Below are positions 1 to 5,186 of a stretch of DNA of 5,797 nucleotides, piece by piece. Position numbers and translations under genes: made by a program. This DNA comes from an uncultured Synergistales bacterium. Lineage in GTDB: Bacteria; Synergistota; Synergistia; Synergistales; Aminobacteriaceae. The notes beneath the pieces were generated by a model. The model worked only from the letters and a program-made list of their open reading frames with translations, was not told where the DNA came from and ran no database searches. Numbering within the stretch: the stretch's first letter is position 1; the number at the start of each line of letters is the position of its first letter. The DNA lies in assembly GCA_905233335.1 (NCBI GenBank), contig CAJOED010000148.1, positions 1-5,797 on the forward strand. The letters run 5' to 3'.

Positions 1-1182
1 GTCGTGAAGTTTCTCCGCTGACTTTTCCCACGAAAAACGCTTCACATTCTCATAACCTTTCGCGATGAGTTCACACCGTAAATTCTCGTCCGTCAATACC
101 CGCTCCATTGCCCGCGACATTCCATGAACATCACGAGGCTCAAACAGCAATGCAGCGTCCCCTACGACCTCCGGCATAACAGAAGCACTTGATGACACAA
201 CAGGAACACCCGCCGCCATAGCCTCAATCAACGGAATCCCGAAGCCCTCATGCAGTGAAGGAAATGCGAACAGTGATGCACCCTGATATATTTTTGCTTT
301 GTCTCGGTCGGGAAATCTTTTCAGGTAAATCATGTTTCCGCTGACGTGATTTTCTATCGCGCTGTTCTTCACGTCATCGTTTGCGTTCGTGATTGCAAGT
401 TTGTATGTGTCTTTGAGATCGTCAGGGAGAAGTGAGTATGCTTTTATGAGGGACGGTATGTTCTTATGGCCGAAACAGCTTCCGACGTACAAGATATATT
501 TTTCCGGGAGTCCGTATTCTGCTCGTATCTCGTCTAAGTTAGTCCCCCCCCCCCGTACGTAGAATTTGCCAGCATCAACACCGTTATACACGACCTCAAT
601 TTTTGCGCCGTCGACATTGCAGTACTTCATGATTTCACGCTTTGAGTATTCGGAGACAGTGATTATCTTTTCCGCACGGGCAATAACATCACGCACTAAC
701 GTCATGTGCATACGTCCGCCCGGTGAACGTTCGCCCCCTTCATGCAGCGGGTTCATGTCGTGGATTACGCCGATTAATTTACCCTTCACGCGCACAGCCG
801 GTAATTTGTTCTCGAAAAACACGAACACCTCGCTGTCATTATCTCCCGTCAAAAAATTGTAGCTCGTGAACACTCTCACAATCTTGTAGATAATAGTAGC
901 TATCGTGCGTAATATTTTGTGGTTAGCGTAGTGCGGGTTGAACGTAAACCGATTGAACACGAACGCCGACGGAAGTTTTACGCGCTTCACCAGGAAGGGA
1001 AATTTTTTCACGGCCTCATTGTTCGAAATGTCTACGGGTGAAATGCATGATGCTTTTATCTCTATGTCGTCATATTTTGCGAGCCTCAAAGCTAATTCGT
1101 TCTCATAAGTGCCGCAGCCGTTCCATATATTTCGCGCTTGAAGCTCGAGAGCCTGAATGTTCAGATGTACACGGACGGTCAT
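1..1182 (-). CDS. GT4-family glycosyltransferase, 3' end cut by window edge, with in-frame poly-G tract
   Basis: Translating the minus strand from ATG at 1182-1180 gives 394 codons with no stop up to the window edge. The GT-B fold is recognisable: an N-terminal acceptor domain, the interdomain segment VVYNGVD (residues 197-203), the start of the donor domain YILYVGSCFGHKN (229-241, with Lys240), and the GT4 signature HEGFGIPLIEAMAAG (311-325), with the E-x7-E pair Glu312/Glu320. Such retaining enzymes move a sugar from a nucleotide-sugar, usually while building surface polysaccharide, O-antigen or glycoprotein glycans at the cytoplasmic face of the membrane. The actual sugar and acceptor cannot be read from sequence. 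Near residue 390 a GT4 enzyme is normally almost finished, so only a short tail is probably missing. Codons 210-213 (Arg-Gly-Gly-Gly) are formed by a run of eleven G between the two domains. The gene is divergent from the flavodoxin remnant. Confidence 0.9.
   Translation of the reverse strand, partial: MTVRVHLNIQALELQARNIWNGCGTYENELALRLAKYDDIEIKASCISPVDISNNEAVKKFPFLVKRVKLPSAFVFNRFTFNPHYANHKILRTIATIIYKIVRVFTSYNFLTGDNDSEVFVFFENKLPAVRVKGKLIGVIHDMNPLHEGGERSPGGRMHMTLVRDVIARAEKIITVSEYSKREIMKYCNVDGAKIEVVYNGVDAGKFYVRGGGTNLDEIRAEYGLPEKYILYVGSCFGHKNIPSLIKAYSLLPDDLKDTYKLAITNANDDVKNSAIENHVSGNMIYLKRFPDRDKAKIYQGASLFAFPSLHEGFGIPLIEAMAAGVPVVSSSASVMPEVVGDAALLFEPRDVHGMSRAMERVLTDENLRCELIAKGYENVKRFSWEKSAEKLHD
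544..554 (-). repeat. Homopolymer G11 tract inside the glycosyltransferase gene
   Basis: Eleven consecutive C on the plus strand, so G11 in the gene sense, fill codons 210-213 together with the preceding C. At this length the frame is open across the tract. With 12 G the next codons are GAC TAA. With 10 G they are GGA CTA ACT TAG. Both alternative frames therefore end within four codons. The tract lies in the linker between the two Rossmann domains, where extra glycines from a 3-base change would be tolerable. Such tracts are known contingency sites in surface glycosyltransferase genes of Campylobacter and Helicobacter. Homopolymer length is also prone to sequencing error. Confidence 0.9.
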
Positions 1183-1190
1183 TATTATTA

Positions 1191-1196
1191 CTCCTT
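1191..1196 (-). promoter_or_regulatory. Shine-Dalgarno site of the glycosyltransferase
   Basis: On the minus strand AAGGAG lies 8 bases before the ATG at 1182-1180. This supports that start codon over any internal one. Confidence 0.8.
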
Positions 1197-1227
1197 AGTG
1201 AAAGATATTCGCAATTTTAGCATAGTG

Positions 1228-1233
1228 TATAAT
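1228..1233 (+). promoter_or_regulatory. Possible -10 box for the flavodoxin-DUF362 unit
   Basis: A perfect TATAAT sits in the 80-base gap between the divergent glycosyltransferase and flavodoxin genes, 29 bases before the flavodoxin ATG. I could not find a convincing -35 hexamer at 16-18 bases, so the assignment is weak. No clear promoter for the minus-strand glycosyltransferase was identified in the same gap. Confidence 0.35.
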
Positions 1234-1262
1234 TTCGGGACAAAAGGAGCTGAAAATATTTC

Positions 1263-1707
1263 ATGAGCACGTTAACAGCATACTTCTCCAAGAGCGGCCG
1301 CACAAAAAAAATAGATAGCAGATGAGATTCACGCGGACACATACGAGATAACGACAGAAAAAAAATACCCCTCCACCTACATCATGACAATCTTAGAATC
1401 ACGCAAAGAGTTCAAGAAGGACGAGCACCCGAAACTCTCAAGCCCAAAGATTCAGGATTTCGCGAAATACGACAAGATAATACTCGGCTTCCCTGTATGG
1501 TTCTTCACGTGCCCGATGTGCATTGTGTCATTCCTCGAACAGTACGACTTCACCGGCAAAGAAATATATCCCTTCTGCACGAGCGGAGGAAGTTCATGCG
1601 ACAAAGCCACGCAGAAGATACGCGAATTATGCCCCGGCGCAAAAGTTCATGACGGTATAAAGGCAAACACGATAGACAGCACGAAAATTCACACATGGCT
1701 AGAGTAG
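1263..1707 (+). pseudogene. Flavodoxin (Flavodoxin_4-like) broken by a 4-base tandem duplication
   Basis: The start ATG at 1263 opens MSTLTAYFSKSGRTKK, a typical flavodoxin beta-1 strand plus FMN-phosphate loop, then meets TGA at 1323-1325. The rest of the protein continues one frame over, from ATA at 1315 to TAG at 1705-1707. It includes the FMN-side motif GFPVWFFTCP and the second loop TSGGSS. Removing one copy of the tandem ATAG (1311-1318) gives TKKIADEIHAD across the junction and a 146-residue protein, a normal length for the family. No other stop or gap is present, so the damage is recent or a sequence error. An ATG at 1384 could start a 107-residue product, but it would lack the phosphate loop and has no visible ribosome site. 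Flavodoxins carry electrons with FMN in the cytoplasm. GGAG at 1246-1249 lies 13 bases before the ATG, a long spacing. The 3' end overlaps the DUF362 gene by 13 bases. Confidence 0.8.
1311..1318 (+). repeat. Tandem ATAG x2, probable frameshifting duplication
   Basis: ATAGATAG follows an A8 run (1304-1311, sharing its last A with the repeat). One copy of the 4-mer restores the flavodoxin frame. Changing only the A8 length cannot, because TAG at 1312-1314 stands directly upstream in the required frame. Confidence 0.7.
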
Positions 1708-2801
1708 TATTCATATCGCAGACGAACTACAATCAGCCCGAAATTGATTCGGCAGTACAGAGAGCATTTCAGGAGTTCGGAATAGTCATCAACAGCGGCG
1801 AAAAAGTTTTGCTGAAAGTGAATCTCGTTGCTGGCCATGAAGTTTCACGGCGTGTATCAACCGACCCGGCAGTCGTTCGTTCTGTCGACGTTCTTGATTC
1901 TGGGGGCGTTCCGTTAATCGCTGACAGTCCAGGCATCGACAGCTTCACACATGCCGCAGAGAAAGCAGGATTGATGGGTGTTGCTCGTGAACTTGGCGTG
2001 GAGTGTCATGAACTCACTGACCATGTAGACCTTCCCGCAAGAGACGGAGCTGACTTCCGAAAAATTCAGGTGAGCAGATATGTTCTTGAGGCCGACAAGA
2101 TAATCAACCTCCCGAAACTGAAAACTCACGGGCAAATGTATCTGACTATGGGCGTGAAAAATCTTTTCGGGTGCGTTCCCGGAAGGCTCAAAGCTGGCTG
2201 GCACTACAACGTCGGCTTGAACAGGGAGAAATTCGCGGGATTGCTTCTCGACATTTATGCAGGAGTTGCTCCGACGTTTACGATTCTTGACGGCGTTATC
2301 GGTATGCACGGCGACGGACCTACAAGCGGCATTCCGTACGAGTTCGGGCTTATCGGGGCATGTGTTGACGCGCTCGCTATGGACTTCAGGCTGTGTCTTA
2401 TGCTCGGAGCAAAACTCGACGAATACCCTCTGTACTTGGCCGCAAAGAAACGCAATATGCCTCAATGCGCACTAAGTGATGAGGTTGCCGGGGACTTTTC
2501 GCCTTCTCACGTGTTTCCAGGAGTAATCATCCCGAAAACGCGAACTATGCGGCTCGTTCCTGTTCCGTTCGTGGAAAGATTAATGACCTCGCGTCCTGTA
2601 CACATTCCCGAACTCTGTATAGGCTGCGGAAGATGTGCGGCGGTCTGTGCGGCAGGAGCACTGAAACACAACAACAAGCACCTCACATTCGACTACGGAA
2701 AATGCATAAGATGTTATTGCTGTCATGAGATGTGCCCGGTGAAAGCTATCGAGTTCAAAGAGAGCGGACTTTTACGGCTGGTAAATTTTTTCACGAGGTA
2801 G
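1695..2801 (+). CDS. DUF362 protein with C-terminal 2x[4Fe-4S] ferredoxin domain
   Basis: This 368-residue protein has the DUF362 (PF04015) fold over roughly residues 1-280, with recognisable segments KVNLV, the glycine-rich IADSPG, and NLPKLKTHG (138-146) followed by MGVKNLFGCVPG. A bacterial ferredoxin-type domain follows. Its first cluster motif is Cys308, 311, 314 and 318. The second is Cys337, 340, 343 and 347, the last followed by Pro as usual. An extra Cys342 lies inside the second motif. DUF362 proteins are widespread in anaerobes and archaea, and I know of no firm biochemical role, so none is assigned. No signal peptide or membrane segment is seen, so it should be cytoplasmic. The ATG overlaps the flavodoxin stop by 13 bases and lacks a clear ribosome site, which suggests translation was coupled to the flavodoxin. 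Loss of that frame could lower its expression. Confidence 0.9.
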   Translation: MARVVFISQTNYNQPEIDSAVQRAFQEFGIVINSGEKVLLKVNLVAGHEVSRRVSTDPAVVRSVDVLDSGGVPLIADSPGIDSFTHAAEKAGLMGVARELGVECHELTDHVDLPARDGADFRKIQVSRYVLEADKIINLPKLKTHGQMYLTMGVKNLFGCVPGRLKAGWHYNVGLNREKFAGLLLDIYAGVAPTFTILDGVIGMHGDGPTSGIPYEFGLIGACVDALAMDFRLCLMLGAKLDEYPLYLAAKKRNMPQCALSDEVAGDFSPSHVFPGVIIPKTRTMRLVPVPFVERLMTSRPVHIPELCIGCGRCAAVCAAGALKHNNKHLTFDYGKCIRCYCCHEMCPVKAIEFKESGLLRLVNFFTR

Positions 2802-2807
2802 GGTCTG

Positions 2808-2835
2808 CCTCTTCCTTTCTCTATACTTTCTCTCT
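2808..2835 (+). other. G-free pyrimidine-rich tract between converging units
   Basis: The 69-base gap between the DUF362 stop and the tRNA-Glu 3' end contains 28 bases with no G and only two A. I see no stem-loop with a T-run for either strand. C-rich, G-poor RNA is a loading site for Rho in other bacteria, so Rho-dependent termination of the plus-strand unit is possible but unproven. Confidence 0.25.
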
Positions 2836-2870
2836 GTGAGTTGTTCGTGTGAAATACATCGTGGTGATTA

Positions 2871-2946
2871 TGGCGGTCCCAGCGGGATTCGAACCCGCGT
2901 CGCAGCCTTGAAAGGGCTGTGTCCTAGGCCTCTGGACGATGGGACC
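2871..2946 (-). tRNA. tRNA-Glu (anticodon UUC)
   Basis: The minus strand folds as a 76-nt cloverleaf. The acceptor stem GGTCCCA pairs with TGGGACC, the discriminator is G and CCA is encoded (2873-2871). The anticodon arm CAGCC / CTTTCAA / GGCTG has loop bases giving TTC, and the T arm contains GGTTCGAATCC. It lies 10 bases downstream of tRNA-Lys on the same strand and is probably processed from one transcript with it. Confidence 0.97.
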
Positions 2947-2956
2947 CTAAGACATT

Positions 2957-3032
2957 TGGTGAATCGCGCGGGACTTGAACCCGCGACACCCGGATTAAAA
3001 GTCCGGTGCTCTACCGACTGAGCTAGCGATTC
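2957..3032 (-). tRNA. tRNA-Lys (anticodon UUU)
   Basis: The minus strand gives a 76-nt cloverleaf. The acceptor stem GAATCGC pairs with GCGATTC, the discriminator is A and CCA is encoded (2959-2957). The D arm is GCTCAGTCGGTAGAGC, the anticodon arm CCGGA / CTTTTAA / TCCGG has anticodon TTT, and the T arm contains GGTTCAAGTCC. It is the promoter-proximal gene of the Lys-Glu pair. Confidence 0.97.
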
Positions 3033-3050
3033 GGAAAAGCAACAGGGGGT

Positions 3051-3079
3051 ATTATATGCTTTCACCCCGAAAATTGCAA
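3051..3079 (-). promoter_or_regulatory. Sigma-70-type promoter of the tRNA-Lys/tRNA-Glu unit
   Basis: On the minus strand TTGCAA (3079-3074) and a perfect TATAAT (3056-3051) are separated by 17 bases. The predicted start near 3044 would leave a leader of about 11 bases before the mature tRNA-Lys at 3032. Confidence 0.75.
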
Positions 3080-3103
3080 ATGTTTTTGTGTTATGATTAT
3101 AAA
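3074..3103 (+). promoter_or_regulatory. Possible divergent promoter reading toward the ATPase gene
   Basis: TTGCAA is its own reverse complement, so the tRNA -35 box also reads as a -35 on the plus strand. It is followed after 18 bases by TATAAA (3098-3103), or after 17 by TTATAA. Transcription would start near 3110 and leave a leader of about 200 bases before the ATPase ATG. Confidence 0.4.
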
Positions 3104-3116
3104 AATTTTTTTCCCC

Positions 3117-3304
3117 GGAGGTGTTTCATACAGTGCGTTATTAATTGCAGGACATGACGCGCTCACTATGACAGTTCATGCGGTCGTGAGTGCACAAAGA
3201 CAGCGTGAGGAAAGGCAGAACTTGCGGTGCGTTATTGCTTGTTATCGGGAGCTATGACAGCTCATTCTAGTGCTTGAAGGCAAAAAATTTTCAGGAGGTG
3301 TTTC
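3117..3304 (+). repeat. Diverged repeated boxes in the ATPase leader
   Basis: Three short sequences each occur twice in this otherwise gene-free stretch (3033-3310). GGAGGTGTTTC is at 3117-3127 and 3294-3304. GTGCGTTATT is at 3133-3142 and 3227-3236. CTATGACAGTTCAT (3166-3179) recurs as CTATGACAGCTCAT (3252-3265) with one mismatch. Both CTATGACA boxes lie in possible hairpins: GCGCTCAC (3159-3166) with GTGAGTGC (3186-3193) with one G-U pair, and GAGCT/AGCTC (3249-3263). No known riboswitch or terminator was recognised. Confidence 0.55.
3293..3300 (+). promoter_or_regulatory. Ribosome binding site of the ATPase gene, long spacing
   Basis: AGGAGGTG is an almost ideal anti-Shine-Dalgarno match, but 12 bases separate AGGAGG from the ATG at 3311. 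The GTG at 3298 is out of frame, so 3311 remains the best start. Confidence 0.65.
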
Positions 3305-3310
3305 GCAAAA

Positions 3311-4225
3311 ATGTTCAGGAAGGCAGAAAGAAGGAAGGCAAAATTACGTCTCGCCATCACCGGCCCGGCAGGTTCAGGAAAAACTTACGGTGCTCTGCTG
3401 ATTGCACAGGGCTTGGGCGGAAAGATTGCCATGATTGACACAGAGAACGGAAGCGGAGACTTGTACGCTAATCAATGCGATTATGACGTTGAGACTCTCA
3501 CAGCACCCTACTCCGTGCAAAAATATCTTGCGGCAATACACGAAGCAGAAGAAGCCGGCTACGACGTGTTAATCATCGACAGCTTATCCCACGCATGGAG
3601 CGGTGAAGGAGGACTGCTTGACGTTCACCAGCAGCTCACTAACAGCATGAAGAGCGGCAACAGTTACGCGGCGTGGAACAAAATAACTCCCTGGCAGAAC
3701 AGATTGATCGAGACAATGCTCGGCGCAAAGTGTCATATCATCGCAACAATGAGAAGCAAAACGGACTACGCACAGCTCCAGAACGACAGAGGCCGCACAG
3801 AAATCCGCAAGGTCGGACTCGCTCCCGTACAAAGAGACGGAATGGACTACGAGTTCACCATAGTGTTCGACTTGAGCATGGAGCACACTGTGTCAGTCAG
3901 CAAGGACAGAACGAGCTTGTTCGACCGTCAGATATTCACGATTACGCAGGACACCGGGAGAATTTTGCGGGACTGGCTCAACACCGGCGCAGAAGTTCAA
4001 CCCGACGCAAACGAAATCAGAAACACTATGCAGAGATTGTACAGGGGCTATCTTGATGTTTTTGCTAACGACGCACAGTCAGCACAAGCCGCAATGTTAT
4101 CGGTAACGCAGGGAAGAGCCTCAAAGGACTGGACTCATGAGGACATAGAGAGCCTCAACCGTGATTTGTCGCTTAGGATCAGCAAACGCGGAGTCATGGA
4201 CGGCATGAGTGAAGTAACAGCGTAA
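3311..4225 (+). CDS. Phage-type P-loop ATPase (AAA_24 / Sak4-like)
   Basis: A 304-residue protein with Walker A GPAGSGKT at 18-25, an IDTENGSG segment at 42-49 and Walker B VLIIDS at 86-91. HIIATMRSKTDY at 142-153 resembles a sensor strand, as in RecA-like phage ATPases. This arrangement matches the AAA_24 (PF13479) group common in phage genomes, where relatives such as Sak4 help single-strand annealing or recombination during phage DNA replication. The ATPase core ends near residue 228. The last 75 or so residues are charged and helical-looking, and I do not recognise them. No other phage gene (integrase, terminase, SSB or nuclease) is in the window, so it may be a prophage relic or a domesticated gene. 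The frame is intact. It is followed after 33 bases by the first solute-binding gene on the same strand, which has its own strong ribosome site. The exact function is inferred from family resemblance only. Confidence 0.8.
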   Translation: MFRKAERRKAKLRLAITGPAGSGKTYGALLIAQGLGGKIAMIDTENGSGDLYANQCDYDVETLTAPYSVQKYLAAIHEAEEAGYDVLIIDSLSHAWSGEGGLLDVHQQLTNSMKSGNSYAAWNKITPWQNRLIETMLGAKCHIIATMRSKTDYAQLQNDRGRTEIRKVGLAPVQRDGMDYEFTIVFDLSMEHTVSVSKDRTSLFDRQIFTITQDTGRILRDWLNTGAEVQPDANEIRNTMQRLYRGYLDVFANDAQSAQAAMLSVTQGRASKDWTHEDIESLNRDLSLRISKRGVMDGMSEVTA

Positions 4226-4241
4226 AATATTATTATCAGTG

Positions 4242-4248
4242 AAGGAGG
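4242..4248 (+). promoter_or_regulatory. Shine-Dalgarno site of the first solute-binding gene
   Basis: AAGGAGG lies 10 bases before the ATG at 4259 and fixes that start. No promoter or terminator is visible in the 33 bases after the ATPase stop, so read-through from the ATPase gene is possible. Confidence 0.8.
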
Positions 4249-4256
4249 AATTTTTA

Positions 4257-4275
4257 TCATGAAAAAATTTTTGTG
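4257..4275 (+). repeat. 19-bp direct repeat over the start of the first solute-binding gene
   Basis: TCATGAAAAAATTTTTGTG is identical to 5168-5186 and covers the start codon and the first five further codons (KKFLC) of each paralogous gene. It is a trace of the tandem duplication or of conversion between the copies. Confidence 0.85.
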
Positions 4276-5167
4276 CGCTTTTCTTTTTGTTGCAGTGATG
4301 TGTTCTGTGTGCAATGCGTCAGAAAAAAATGCAGTCAACGCCGGAACACTCACATATTTGGGAACGACTGAATCAGAGTTTCAGGAGGGACTTGATGACC
4401 TCCGCAAGGCTTTATCTCCACTCATACCAGCAGACGACAGCGAAATCATGAACGATGACAGCCTTGAAGGCTTCTTCATGGACATCGTGAAGACACGCAG
4501 AGTAATTCACTTCTACGACAACCTTCTGTCAATGCAAATGGCTTTGAGGTCCGCACGGCTCGACGAGATCGCACTCCCTGAAGCCGTCGGAATGTACCTG
4601 GTGAGCAATAACCCGAAGTACGAGATTATTTTTTCGCTGAACATGATGCCGTCGATGATTTCATTCGGTTTCAAGCAAGGCAACACGGCACTGCAGAAGG
4701 AGTTTAACGCCGCAATAGCCTCTATGAAGAAGGACGGAACTCTCGCAAGACTTGAACGCAAATATATAGATGAGTTTTCGGACAAGCACGAGCGCATAAA
4801 GTTCCAGAGTTTCGACGGAGCAGACGTGGTAAAAGTTGCTGTTACGGGAGACCTGCCCCCGATAGATTTTATTGCTTCGGACGGGACACCGACTGGCTAC
4901 AACACCGCAATACTCTCTGAAATCGGAAAACGCATCAAGAAAAATATTCGCCTCATCAGCGTAGACACCGGCGGACGTTCTGCGGCACTTGTGTCGGAAA
5001 GAGCCGACGTAATTTTCTGGTACAGGAACACAGAAGGGCTGAATGTTCCCGCAAAAGCAAAGGGCAATAACCTCAAGAACGTCATGAAGGATACTTCAGA
5101 AGGAATAATATTCTCTGACCCGTATTACGAATGGGACACTGATTTAGTCATCGGGATAGCAAGATAG
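4259..5167 (+). CDS. Secreted solute-binding protein with swapped SBP_bac_3 halves
   Basis: 302 residues. Residues 1-20 form a signal peptide (KK, a hydrophobic core, likely cleavage after CNA). No proper lipobox is present, so it is probably free in the periplasm. Residues 84-171 resemble the C-terminal half of a type-3 solute-binding protein (PF00497): FYDNL, then MALRSARLDEIALPEAVGMY, FGFKQGN (136-142), and DGTLARLERKYID at the end. Residues 190-302 resemble its N-terminal half: VAVTGDLPPIDF (193-204), DGTPTGYN, SAALVSERADVIFW, and FSDPYY (285-290). The protein then stops. The order is therefore reversed against the family. The arginine normally found just before the FSxPY motif is not evident (TSEG at 279-282), so the ligand may not be an ordinary alpha-amino acid. 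A homologous gene begins 2 bases downstream. No permease is in view. Confidence 0.82.
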   Translation: MKKFLCAFLFVAVMCSVCNASEKNAVNAGTLTYLGTTESEFQEGLDDLRKALSPLIPADDSEIMNDDSLEGFFMDIVKTRRVIHFYDNLLSMQMALRSARLDEIALPEAVGMYLVSNNPKYEIIFSLNMMPSMISFGFKQGNTALQKEFNAAIASMKKDGTLARLERKYIDEFSDKHERIKFQSFDGADVVKVAVTGDLPPIDFIASDGTPTGYNTAILSEIGKRIKKNIRLISVDTGGRSAALVSERADVIFWYRNTEGLNVPAKAKGNNLKNVMKDTSEGIIFSDPYYEWDTDLVIGIAR

Positions 5168-5186
5168 TCATGAAAAAATTTTTGTG
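5168..5186 (+). repeat. Second copy of the 19-bp direct repeat
   Basis: Exact match to 4257-4275, 911 bases away. The two genes diverge strongly just after it, although both continue as signal peptides. Confidence 0.85.

Noticed and set aside
566..862. Plus-strand open frame of 98 codons
   Set aside because: It lies antisense to the glycosyltransferase, whose minus-strand frame shows clear GT4 motifs. No ribosome site or recognisable domain.
1304..1311. A8 run as a phase-variation switch for the flavodoxin
   Set aside because: Shortening or lengthening the run leads straight into TAG at 1312-1314 in the needed frame, so it cannot turn the gene on.
1914..2465. Minus-strand open frame of 183 codons
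   Set aside because: Shadow of the DUF362 gene. The plus-strand product has convincing family motifs, and the antisense one is compositionally odd with no domain.
2802..2870. Intrinsic terminator between the DUF362 gene and tRNA-Glu
   Set aside because: No GC-rich stem followed by a T-run is visible on either strand.
2871..3032. tRNA genes as an integration site for a phage carrying the ATPase
   Set aside because: The ATPase lies on the 5' side of the tRNA genes, while integration usually uses the 3' end. I saw no repeated tRNA 3' segment and no integrase.
3673..4056. Plus-strand open frame of 127 codons inside the ATPase gene
   Set aside because: Very Arg/Asn/Gln-rich out-of-frame reading of a well-supported ATPase, with no start signal.
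4259..4318. Lipoprotein signal in the first solute-binding protein
   Set aside because: Cys6, Cys15 and Cys18 are present, but none is preceded by a normal lipobox such as L-A-G/A-C. An ordinary cleavage after Ala20 fits better.
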